From a virus, in the IMG/VR virus record IMGVR_UViG_3300009420_002216, positions 1-21,462 of that record: a DNA stretch of 21,462 bases, one strand, 5' to 3'. The first letter of the stretch is position 1, and every line of letters begins with the position of its first letter. The notes beneath the pieces are model-generated. The model saw only the letters and a list, made by a program, of their open reading frames with translations. It was not told where the DNA came from and did not search any database. The translations under genes and the position numbers were made by a program. Positions 1 through 7,390 of the stretch are shown here, piece after piece.

Positions 1-606
1 AGTGTTAAACCAAGTGGGACAGTATCTTTGTTAGCAGGAGCAACACCTGGATTACATTATCCAGAATCAAGATTCTATCTTAGACGAGTAAGATTATCAA
101 AACAATCAGAATTAATAGAACCACTACAGAAAGCGGGATATAAAGTAGAACCTGCATTTGGTTCAGAAGATACAACTATGGTTGTAGAAGTTCCAGTTGA
201 TGTTGGTGAGGGAATAAGAACAGTCGGTGAGTTATCTATATGGGAACAATTTAGTTTGGCTGCTTTCTTACAAAGACATTGGGCAGACAATCAAGTAAGT
301 TGCACCGTCACATTTGACCCAGAAACCGAAGGTGAAATGATACCACAAGTCTTAAATTATTATCAATATCAGTTAAAGGGAATATCTCTTTTACCGAGAC
401 ATGAATTGGGTGCATACAAACAAATGCCTTATGAAGCTATTGATGAAAAAGAATATAACAAACAAGTTAAGAAACTTGGAAAATTATCATTTGGGGTAAT
501 AAAAGCAGAAGAAGCAAATGTTGAAAAATTTTGTGATGGAGACTTTTGTGATATTGAAGTAATACCCACTACTGGTGATAATGATGACCAAGATTACGTT
601 AATTAA
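1..606 (+). CDS. nrdJ: Class II (adenosylcobalamin-dependent) ribonucleotide reductase, C-terminal part
   Basis: The reading frame is open from base 1, so the gene begins upstream; 201 codons and the stop are visible. The enzyme reduces ribonucleotides to deoxyribonucleotides using a B12-derived thiyl radical, supplying precursors for phage replication. Visible marks are the phosphate-binding segment PSGTVSLLAGATPGLHYP (visible residues 4-21), the RRVRL stretch just after it, and W-ADNQVSCTVTFD, all typical of the class II barrel. Near the C-terminus there is a C-x4-C pair (CDGDFC, visible residues 178-183). In the family, a C-terminal cysteine pair re-reduces the active site after each turnover. 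The acidic tail after it is not conserved in my memory. The next gene follows 93 bases later behind its own promoter-like element. Because the enzyme is B12-dependent, it works without oxygen control, but the host must make or import cobalamin. Family assignment is firm; the N-terminal half cannot be seen. Confidence 0.9.
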   Translation, partial: SVKPSGTVSLLAGATPGLHYPESRFYLRRVRLSKQSELIEPLQKAGYKVEPAFGSEDTTMVVEVPVDVGEGIRTVGELSIWEQFSLAAFLQRHWADNQVSCTVTFDPETEGEMIPQVLNYYQYQLKGISLLPRHELGAYKQMPYEAIDEKEYNKQVKKLGKLSFGVIKAEEANVEKFCDGDFCDIEVIPTTGDNDDQDYVN

Positions 607-615
607 TAAAAACAA

Positions 616-635
616 TATGTGTATGATTTCACATA
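616..635 (+). other. Small hairpin downstream of the reductase gene
   Basis: TATGTG (616-621) and CACATA (630-635) are perfect complements around an 8-nt loop, starting ten bases after the reductase stop. An alternative register pairs GTATG with CATAC. There is no U-run after it, so it is not a canonical intrinsic terminator. It could stabilise the 3' end of the reductase mRNA, or mark an insertion border of the receptor unit. Function is inferred only; short A+T-rich dyads also arise by chance. Confidence 0.3.
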
Positions 636-644
636 CGCAGGCAG

Positions 645-674
645 TTGACACACCTGGTAAAAAATGTGTCATAA
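645..674 (+). promoter_or_regulatory. Probable promoter of the TonB-dependent receptor gene
   Basis: A perfect -35 hexamer TTGACA (645-650) lies 18 nt before TCATAA (669-674), a weak -10. The spacer contains TGGTAAAAA at the same offset from -35 as in two better promoters of this window (16670-16699 and 17413-17442), which argues that it belongs to the same class. It lacks their upstream AAAGTACT extension. The predicted transcript start near 681 would leave a leader of about 19 nt carrying the AGGAG ribosome site at 688-692. GACACA (647-652) and TGTGTC (665-670) form a 6-bp inverted repeat spanning the spacer, a possible operator. Confidence 0.5.
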
Positions 675-699
675 ACAAAACAAACAGAGGAGACGATAA

Positions 700-3438
700 A
701 TGAAGATTAATCGTAAACTAATAATAGTATCACTAATGATGATGACAGGATTGTTCGCACAATCTATTGTTGGAGTTGTCAATAGTGGTGAAGAACCATT
801 GATTGGAGCTAATGTAGCTGTCGAAGGAACTGATAAAGGTGGTGTAACAGATAATTCTGGTTCATACACTATCGATGTTGGAGCCGAAGGCACATTCACA
901 TTAACTGCTTCATTCATTGGATACTCATCTACAACACTTGATGTTGTGGTGGGTGATATAGTTGGAACACTCAACTTCAATTTAGAAGAAGATGTTTTAA
1001 TTATGTCAGATGTTGAGGTATTGGCTTCAAGAGCTGGCAGAAATACACCTGTTGCTTACACGACAGTTAGTAAAGAAGAAATGGAGATACGACTTGGAAG
1101 TCAAGATATCCCTATGGCTTTAAATACTACACCAAGTGTTTACGCAACTCAACAAGGTGGTGGTGCGGGTGATGCTCGTATCAATGTTCGTGGATTTAAC
1201 CAACGGAATATAGCAGTAATGATAAATGGTGTTCCCCAGAATGATATGGAGAACGGATGGGTTTATTGGTCTAATTGGGATGGTGTTGGTGATGCCACAT
1301 CTTCTATTCAGATGCAACGAGGACTATCAGCTGTTAATTTAGCTACACCTTCAATTGGTGGAACAATGAACATCATTACAGACCCAGCATCCTTAGAAAA
1401 GGGTGGTAAGTTCAAACAAGAATCAGGTGGTGGTGGTTTTCTTAAAACTACTTTGAACTATAATTCAGGTTTAATTGGTGATAAATTAGCATTAAGTGGT
1501 ACGATTGTTCGTAAAACTGGTGATGGTATCATTGACGGAACTTGGACAGATGCTTGGGCTTATTATTTTGGTGGTTCTTATGCAGTATCTGATAAACAAC
1601 GATTTGAGTTGTATGCAATCGGTGCTCCACAAAGACACGGACAGAACCTATACAAACAGAATATCGCTACTTACTCACAAGAGTTAGCTGGTGAAATTGA
1701 TGGATTCGATACTGATGCATTTGCAGAAGGTAATAAATTCGAAACCGAAGCTGGTAGGTTGTTCAATCAAAATGTAGCACCAATCGATGCATCATATACA
1801 GGTGAACAATACTGGTATATGTATGGAGCGAGAACTACTAAACGATACAATTCCGACTTTCTTAATGAGAGGGAGAACTTTTTCCATAAACCATTAGTGA
1901 ATTTAAATCACTTTTTACAAATAAATGACAAGATGAAATTATCATCAGTTGCTTATTGGAGTGGTGGTTCTGGTGGTGGAACAGGTACGTATGGTAGTGT
2001 AATGAGAACACCTGCTGTAGTAGATAATGCTTGGTATTCAAGTTCACCATGGGCTTGGGATTGGAATGGCGAGATTGAACAGAATCGTACAAATGTAGAT
2101 GCCGATTATTCGGAATCAGAACATCGTTCTACGGGTATTCTTAGAAACTCAATCAATAGACAAGATACATATGGATTAATTTCTAAACTAAACTTTAAAG
2201 TTAGTGATGATTTAGAGATTCAAACTGGTATCGATTGGAGAACTGCTAGTATAGAACACGCACGTGAAGTTCGTGATTTACTTGGTGGAGATTACTACGT
2301 TGATTTTGCAGATAAAAATGTACCAGATGGTAAAGTAGTTAAGTTAGGTGATATAATCGCGTATCATAACGAAACAACTGTCGACTGGTTAGGTGGATTT
2401 TTACAAGGTAACTACACGAGAGATAATCTAAATGTATATGGAATGGGTGGAATATCATCTATTGGATATACATATAAAGACCATTTCTCTACAGACAATA
2501 GTGTAGTTGTGGCTGATAACATTACTACTTACCAAGTTAAGGGTGGAGTATATTACGATTTTGGTGAGGGAGTTACTACATATGCTAATACAGGGTATGT
2601 TGAAAAAGCCCCAATTCTTGATAATGTAATTGATTATTCTGGTACGGTCGCATCCAACCCAGATAATGAGAAATTCTTATCAACAGAAGTTGGTGCTGGA
2701 TATTCTAACGACAAGGTTGCCGTTAAAGTATCTATATATGCCACAGATTGGAAAGATAGAAACCTTACTCGTAATGTTGACACAGGTCAAGGCGATTCGG
2801 GAGATACAGATGTAATCTTTCTAAAGGGTGTAAATCAGAAACATCAAGGTACAGAACTTGAAGTGAAAGTAAAACCACATGATTTGGTTGAACTTGACTT
2901 TGTTGCTTCTTTCGGTGGTTGGAAATTCGATGGTGATGCCAGTGGTACTTACCAAGAAACAGAATACAACGAAGAAGGCCAAGGAATTGGTTATACAACA
3001 ACGGAATATGCTTACGCACTTGATGGGTTGTATGTTGGTGATATGCCACAGACATCTTATACCTTTGCTTTGACTGTTAAACCAGTAAGTGGATTAAGAG
3101 TTACGGCATTGTACAAAATGTATGATAAGAACTATTCTGATTGGAGTCCTGCTTCGAGAGAAATCGAGGATGGAACAGCTGATAGGACACAAGTTTGGGA
3201 AGCCGATGGTTACTCTAAACTTGATTTACACGCATCCTATAAACTTCCAAGTGTCGGTGGTTTAGATTTGACTTTAACTGGTCACATCTTCAACGCACTT
3301 GATGAAGTATATGTTCAAGATGCGGTTGATAACTCACAATACAATGGCTATGGTGATAAACTTCACTTAGCACAGAACGCCGAGGTATTCTTAGGAACAC
3401 CACGATATGCTAACATTGGCTTGTCAGTAGCATTTTAA
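700..3438 (+). CDS. TonB-dependent outer-membrane receptor
   Basis: This 912-aa protein is a complete outer-membrane, TonB-energised transporter of the kind used for siderophores, vitamin B12, glycans or peptides; the ligand cannot be told. In order: a signal peptide (1-20, hydrophobic core LIIVSLMMMTGLFA), a carboxypeptidase-regulatory-like beta domain (about 22-97, with PLIGANVAVEGT and GYSSTTLDV), a candidate TonB box around 98-110, a plug domain (about 115-230, with RINVRGFNQR and MINGVPQND), then a long Gly/Tyr/Trp-rich beta-barrel ending in a terminal Phe, as outer-membrane proteins do. AGGAG lies 7 nt before the ATG. The gene has its own promoter-like element and a terminator, and sits between reductase and DNA polymerase of a T4-like phage. 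Two sampled 60-base lines inside it have 48% and 42% G+C, against 25% and 18% in two sampled lines of neighbouring phage genes, which hints at acquisition from a host. Such receptors are normally chromosomal. A role in nutrient uptake during infection or in blocking rival phages is inference. Confidence 0.93.
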   Translation: MKINRKLIIVSLMMMTGLFAQSIVGVVNSGEEPLIGANVAVEGTDKGGVTDNSGSYTIDVGAEGTFTLTASFIGYSSTTLDVVVGDIVGTLNFNLEEDVLIMSDVEVLASRAGRNTPVAYTTVSKEEMEIRLGSQDIPMALNTTPSVYATQQGGGAGDARINVRGFNQRNIAVMINGVPQNDMENGWVYWSNWDGVGDATSSIQMQRGLSAVNLATPSIGGTMNIITDPASLEKGGKFKQESGGGGFLKTTLNYNSGLIGDKLALSGTIVRKTGDGIIDGTWTDAWAYYFGGSYAVSDKQRFELYAIGAPQRHGQNLYKQNIATYSQELAGEIDGFDTDAFAEGNKFETEAGRLFNQNVAPIDASYTGEQYWYMYGARTTKRYNSDFLNERENFFHKPLVNLNHFLQINDKMKLSSVAYWSGGSGGGTGTYGSVMRTPAVVDNAWYSSSPWAWDWNGEIEQNRTNVDADYSESEHRSTGILRNSINRQDTYGLISKLNFKVSDDLEIQTGIDWRTASIEHAREVRDLLGGDYYVDFADKNVPDGKVVKLGDIIAYHNETTVDWLGGFLQGNYTRDNLNVYGMGGISSIGYTYKDHFSTDNSVVVADNITTYQVKGGVYYDFGEGVTTYANTGYVEKAPILDNVIDYSGTVASNPDNEKFLSTEVGAGYSNDKVAVKVSIYATDWKDRNLTRNVDTGQGDSGDTDVIFLKGVNQKHQGTELEVKVKPHDLVELDFVASFGGWKFDGDASGTYQETEYNEEGQGIGYTTTEYAYALDGLYVGDMPQTSYTFALTVKPVSGLRVTALYKMYDKNYSDWSPASREIEDGTADRTQVWEADGYSKLDLHASYKLPSVGGLDLTLTGHIFNALDEVYVQDAVDNSQYNGYGDKLHLAQNAEVFLGTPRYANIGLSVAF

Positions 3439-3445
3439 AAATGGT

Positions 3446-3480
3446 AAAATTGGGGGATTGGAAAATATCCCCCATTTTTT
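3446..3480 (+). terminator. Strong intrinsic (Rho-independent) terminator after the receptor gene
   Basis: An 8-bp G+C-rich stem, TGGGGGAT (3451-3458) with ATCCCCCA (3467-3474), closes an 8-nt loop and is followed at once by six T residues (3475-3480). An A-run (3446-3449) can pair with the T-tract to lengthen the stem. It begins eight bases after the receptor stop codon and isolates that gene from the polymerase promoter starting at 3496. It is the only convincing intrinsic terminator I found in the window. Confidence 0.87.
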
Positions 3481-3495
3481 CAAAAAAAAAGAAAG

Positions 3496-3532
3496 AAAGT
3501 ACTTGACTTGTATAGGGTTTTATGGTTATATT
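3496..3532 (+). promoter_or_regulatory. Phage promoter driving the DNA polymerase gene
   Basis: AAAGTACTTGAC (3496-3507) includes -35 TTGACT (3503-3508); an 18-nt spacer leads to -10 TATATT (3527-3532). The 12-mer, spacing and -10 are identical to those at 16663-16699 and 17406-17442. The spacer here (with TATAGGGTTTTATGG) differs from the TGGTAAAAA type. The predicted start near 3539 leaves a 5' leader of about 26 nt. AAGTACTT, next to the -35, is a perfect palindrome and may be read by a regulator. Confidence 0.78.
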
Positions 3533-3564
3533 CACATATGATAAATTCGGAAATTAGAACATAA

Positions 3565-6069
3565 ATGTATCAAAATGTTTTTTATGAAAAGAGAAAAAAT
3601 AGAGTGCATGTTTGGGATGATAAACGAGGTCATCTTGTTATACCTTATAAGAAATATGCATATGTAAAACATTCAAGTGGTTTACATCATACACTTGATG
3701 GTAGTAAAGTTAAAAAGGTGTACACTTGGGATGAGGATGACCCAGGTTTATATGAGAGTGATGTACCAATCACAACAAGATTTTTAGTTGACCAATATAC
3801 AGATTCAGATAATGTCGCAGAGGGAAACCGAACATTTTATTTTGATATAGAGGTGGAAGTAGTTGATGGTTTCCCAGACCCCGAAAAAGCAGAAACTGCC
3901 ATTACATCAATCGCGTTTTATGATGAACTACTGAAGAGTTATATATGTTATACTTTAGACAAAAAAGATACCATTCAGAATTATGAAACGGGTGATACTA
4001 AAGTAACATTATTTAAAACCGAACATGAGTTATTAACTCAATTTTATAGAAAATACGCAGAGATATCACCAACAATATTAAGTGGTTGGAATATTGATTA
4101 TTTTGATATACCTTATTTATACAACAGAACAGTCAGAGTTTTAGGTGCAGAAGTTGCAAATATGTTATCCCCCATACGACATGCATACTATAACGAATAC
4201 AAAAAGAAGTTTGTTATTGCAGGGGTTAGTGTTTTAGATTACCTTGCATTATATAAAAAGTTCTCACCAATCCAACAATCAAGTTATCGTTTAGATTATA
4301 TTGGTGAAGTTGAAGTAGGTATGAAAAAGATTGAGTATGATGGAACACTTACTGATTTGTATGAAAATAACTTACAAAAATTTATAGATTATAATATCCG
4401 AGATGTTCGTATTCTTGTAGAGTTAAATGATAAGTTGGATTTCATAGGAGTTGCGTGTGGTATAGCACACTTAGGACATGTTCCATATGAAGATGTGTTT
4501 ATGAGTTCACGATATCTTGAGGGTGCTATTTTAGTTTACTTAAAAAAGATGGGTATTGTTGCTCCAAACAAACCAAGAAATCCGAAGCGGAGAGGTGATG
4601 ATGAAAAATTTGCAGGAGCATATGTACAAGACCCTATCCGAGGTAAACACGAATGGGTTTATGATTTAGATATTACCAGTATGTATCCAAGTGTTATTCG
4701 TACACTCAACATATCACCTGAAACTAAGGTTGGACAAGTTATGGGTTGGGATGCAGATGAATATTTAAAGGTTGGACACAAGAAAACTTATTCTATGATT
4801 AATACTAAGGGTAAGGAACTTCAGAAGATAGATAACATAGCATTAAAAGAATATTTAGAAGAAACAGGTTTGAGTATTGCATCGAATGGTGTAATGTATC
4901 GTACAGATAAACAAGGGTTGATTCCTGCTCTACTTACAAAGTGGTTTAAAGAACGAGTAGAGATGAGAAAACTTGTAAAGAAGTTCAATGAATCAGGTGA
5001 TAAAAAGAAAGAGGATTATTTTGATAGGAGACAATATCTACAAAAGATTCTACTAAATTCATTGTATGGTGTGTTAGGTTTACCAGTATTTAGGTTCTAT
5101 GATTTAGACAATGCTGAAGCAACCACACTAACAGGTCAATCATTGATTAAGTTCAGTAAGAAGATTACTAACCACTTTTATAATAAAGAGTTAGGTACAG
5201 ATAAGGATTATGTTATCTATATTGATACAGATTCCATTTTCGCATCCGCAGTTCCATTAATAGAGAAGAGATTTCCAAATCAAAAATTAACTGAAACAAT
5301 GATGACACAAAGAATTATGGAAGTGTGTGGTGAAGTACAAGATTATTTGAATGAAAGTTATAATTATTTTGGTAAGAAATTCCTTAATGTTGATAAACAC
5401 GAGTTTGATATCAAACAAGAGGTAATCGCAAAGACAGGTTTATTTGTAACTAAGAAACGATATGGGTTACGAATTATTAACGATGCTGGTCGGAAAGTAA
5501 ATAAAACACAAGTAAAGGGATTAGATACAGTCAGAAGTAATTTTGCTCCCGCTATGAAAGATTTACTAAAACACGTATTGGATGATATATTAGCAAATGT
5601 TCCCAAAGAACAGATTGATGAAAGAATCAGTAAGTTTAAGAGGAATCTACATATGCTACATTATAGTGTATTGGCAAATCCAATTGGTGTAAAGGGGATT
5701 GGTAAATATATTTCTAAAGATGAAGAGTCATCATTCAGTAAATATAAAAAGGGTGCACCAGTCCATGTTAAAGCAGCAATAAATTATAATTCTATATTAC
5801 ACCATTGGTTTGAAGGTAGAAAGTATGAGAAGATTACTAATGGTAATAAGATTAGGTGGGTTTACCTAAAGAATAATGAATATGGGTTTGATGTAATTGG
5901 TTATAAAGGATATGAGGACCCGCCTCAAATATTAGATTTTATTAAAATGAACATTGACCATACTAAGATGTTTGAACAAGCAATGAGTAAAAAGATAGGA
6001 ATGTTCTATGAAAGTTTGGGATGGGAAGCGGTCGTAGATAAACAGCAAAGTATAGAAAGATTTTTTTGA
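3565..6069 (+). CDS. 43: DNA polymerase, family B (T4 gp43-like)
   Basis: This is the replicative polymerase with 3'-5' proofreading, 834 aa against about 900 for T4 gp43. Exonuclease motifs: Exo I FDIE (93-96), Exo II WNIDYFD (175-181), Exo III YNIRD (276-280). Polymerase motifs: A, DLDITSMYPS (367-376, catalytic Asp 369); B, K-x3-NSLYG (494-502); C, YIDTDS (552-557, Asp 554 and 556). KKRYG follows at 630-634. All catalytic residues are present. The protein ends in QQSIERFF (827-834), a canonical PIP-type peptide Q-x2-I-x2-F-F, which should bind the sliding clamp encoded 75 bases downstream. The ATG at 3565 has no good Shine-Dalgarno site (only a weak GGAA upstream). It lies shortly after the promoter at 3496-3532, and no better in-frame start precedes it in the predicted transcript. 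Confidence 0.97.
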   Translation: MYQNVFYEKRKNRVHVWDDKRGHLVIPYKKYAYVKHSSGLHHTLDGSKVKKVYTWDEDDPGLYESDVPITTRFLVDQYTDSDNVAEGNRTFYFDIEVEVVDGFPDPEKAETAITSIAFYDELLKSYICYTLDKKDTIQNYETGDTKVTLFKTEHELLTQFYRKYAEISPTILSGWNIDYFDIPYLYNRTVRVLGAEVANMLSPIRHAYYNEYKKKFVIAGVSVLDYLALYKKFSPIQQSSYRLDYIGEVEVGMKKIEYDGTLTDLYENNLQKFIDYNIRDVRILVELNDKLDFIGVACGIAHLGHVPYEDVFMSSRYLEGAILVYLKKMGIVAPNKPRNPKRRGDDEKFAGAYVQDPIRGKHEWVYDLDITSMYPSVIRTLNISPETKVGQVMGWDADEYLKVGHKKTYSMINTKGKELQKIDNIALKEYLEETGLSIASNGVMYRTDKQGLIPALLTKWFKERVEMRKLVKKFNESGDKKKEDYFDRRQYLQKILLNSLYGVLGLPVFRFYDLDNAEATTLTGQSLIKFSKKITNHFYNKELGTDKDYVIYIDTDSIFASAVPLIEKRFPNQKLTETMMTQRIMEVCGEVQDYLNESYNYFGKKFLNVDKHEFDIKQEVIAKTGLFVTKKRYGLRIINDAGRKVNKTQVKGLDTVRSNFAPAMKDLLKHVLDDILANVPKEQIDERISKFKRNLHMLHYSVLANPIGVKGIGKYISKDEESSFSKYKKGAPVHVKAAINYNSILHHWFEGRKYEKITNGNKIRWVYLKNNEYGFDVIGYKGYEDPPQILDFIKMNIDHTKMFEQAMSKKIGMFYESLGWEAVVDKQQSIERFF

Positions 6070-6082
6070 TTTTGAGATTTCT

Positions 6083-6100
6083 TGTATATATGTATATACA
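6083..6100 (+). promoter_or_regulatory. Near-perfect A+T-rich palindrome upstream of the clamp gene
   Basis: TGTATATA-TG-TATATACA is an 8-bp inverted repeat around a 2-nt centre, in the 75-base gap between polymerase and clamp genes. Its inner 14-mer TATATATGTATATA (6085-6098) recurs at 19707-19720, also directly upstream of a gene. It may be an operator or a non-sigma70 promoter element, but alternating TA tracts are also common in such A+T-rich DNA, so this is a weak call. Confidence 0.3.
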
Positions 6101-6144
6101 TAGGAAAGCATAAGTAATAACTATTAACAAAGGACAATAAGGTT

Positions 6145-6876
6145 ATGAATAAAACAAAACTAATTCGTTTTATCGACAAGTATTCGCTTGGTGGTGAAAT
6201 TAAATCAGTAAAATGGTCATCCAATGGAAAACAATTGGCGACAAGGTTCATTAGTGGTGATAAATCATTAGTGGGGTCGGTAGTATTGGATAACTTCGAT
6301 GATGTAGAAACATCAGATATTGGAGTTTATAACACTCCGCAATTAGTATCACTACTATCCATCTTAGAAGAAGATGTAGATTTTAGTTTACAAAAAATGG
6401 GTGATAAGTTTGTGAGTGTTAATATGAAAGATTCTCAACATGGTACGCACTCGAAGTATATGTTGAGTGATTTATCAGTTATACCAACACCACCAGAGTT
6501 GAAGAATTTACCTTCAACATTTGGGTTGGAATTGAAGATTGATTCATATTTCATTAACACCTTTATTAGTGGAAAATCTGCATTACCAGATACCGATACA
6601 TTTACTATCATCGCAAAAAATGATACTGCAAATGTAATAATTGGATTCAGTAATGTTGCTACTAATCGAGTAACCATACCAGTTGAGTGTGAGGTGTTTA
6701 GTGATACTGAACCAATTTCATTTAACGCAAATATGTTTGCAAATATTTTGACTGCAAATAAAGAATGTGAGAAAGCTATATTGAAAGTTAGTTCAGATGG
6801 ATTAGCTACAATTAGTTTTAATATCGATGATTATAAATCAGAATATTTTTTGGTTGCAACTCAACAAGTGACATAA
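6145..6876 (+). CDS. 45: Sliding clamp, DNA polymerase processivity factor (T4 gp45-like)
   Basis: This 243-aa protein (T4 gp45 is 228 aa) should form the trimeric ring that tethers the polymerase to DNA and, in T4, also activates late transcription. The segment SDIGVYNTPQLVSLLSIL (57-74) followed by a long stretch of alternating strands, and the second-domain pattern EPISFNANMFANIL near residue 195, are what I recognise from the gp45 family. There is no enzymatic motif, as expected. It is preceded by an AGGA 10 nt before the ATG and by the palindrome at 6083-6100. The next gene starts ten bases after its stop with its Shine-Dalgarno overlapping the TAA. The neighbours (polymerase upstream, loader downstream) strongly support the call. 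It is the expected partner for the PIP box at the polymerase C-terminus. Confidence 0.88.
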   Translation: MNKTKLIRFIDKYSLGGEIKSVKWSSNGKQLATRFISGDKSLVGSVVLDNFDDVETSDIGVYNTPQLVSLLSILEEDVDFSLQKMGDKFVSVNMKDSQHGTHSKYMLSDLSVIPTPPELKNLPSTFGLELKIDSYFINTFISGKSALPDTDTFTIIAKNDTANVIIGFSNVATNRVTIPVECEVFSDTEPISFNANMFANILTANKECEKAILKVSSDGLATISFNIDDYKSEYFLVATQQVT

Positions 6877-6886
6877 GGAGTCAATA

Positions 6887-7390
6887 GTGGCAAATAATAT
6901 ACTTGATAAAGCCCAATTAGGGATTCATACTGCAAATAAACGCGGTAAGAAACTTGAAGATAGAGTAGAAGAATACCTTAATGATAAAAAGATACACTAC
7001 ACTTATACACCAAATAGGGGTATAGATTTTCGAATCAGTACTAAGTTTGGTAGGGTGTATTTGGATTGTGTAAGTACTGGAACTGCTGGAAGTATAGATG
7101 AGAAGATAGCAACCAAAGTAGATAAGTATGTACGAAAGTATGAACTTGCTGGTGGTTCTATCCATATCTTACATCCATATAGTGGTTTAAGTAAGGAAGT
7201 TAAGGAATCTATTCATAGTATGGAACGATTACACGATTGTGAAGTACATATATTGGATTGGTTTGAGTTTGAAGAGTTGTTGAGTGATAATTATATCCCA
7301 ACACCTAAACAGACTGCAACCAATGGTAGTAATTGGGTTACACCAGATTCTGCAGCAATGAGGAAGTTTTTTAATTTCGAGAAATCATAA
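6887..7390 (+). CDS. PD-(D/E)XK-like nuclease-fold protein, possibly clamp-binding
   Basis: A 167-aa protein starting at GTG with an excellent AAGGAG six nt upstream (6875-6880). The N-terminal half looks like a restriction-endonuclease fold: a helix with acidic residues (KKLEDRVEEYL, 21-31), GIDFRI (45-50, Asp 47), then a strand VYLDCVST (57-64) in the place of the E-x-K strand, and GSIDEKIATKVDKY (68-81), a pattern often seen after it in type II enzymes. The usual catalytic Lys is Val 62, so either Lys 73 or 77 substitutes or the protein is inactive. Near the C-terminus, SAAMRKFF (155-162) matches a PIP box except that the leading Gln is Ser. Lying directly after the clamp gene, it may act at clamp-loaded DNA. 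Not a family I can name; the fold call is by pattern and could be wrong. Confidence 0.5.
   Translation: MANNILDKAQLGIHTANKRGKKLEDRVEEYLNDKKIHYTYTPNRGIDFRISTKFGRVYLDCVSTGTAGSIDEKIATKVDKYVRKYELAGGSIHILHPYSGLSKEVKESIHSMERLHDCEVHILDWFEFEELLSDNYIPTPKQTATNGSNWVTPDSAAMRKFFNFEKS

Noticed and set aside
616-635. Hairpin as intrinsic terminator of the reductase gene
   Set aside because: The stem is short and A+T-rich and no T-run follows, so it was kept only as a weak structural feature.
669-980. 103-codon minus-strand frame, rich in Pro/Ser/Thr
   Set aside because: It is the antisense shadow of the receptor's signal peptide and N-terminal domain; its composition is what the complement of Gly/Val/Asp codons gives.
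700-3438. Receptor region as a misassembled piece of host DNA
   Set aside because: Not excluded, but its promoter shares spacer sequence with phage promoters, both borders are clean between genes, and no other host-type gene is attached; read mapping would settle it.
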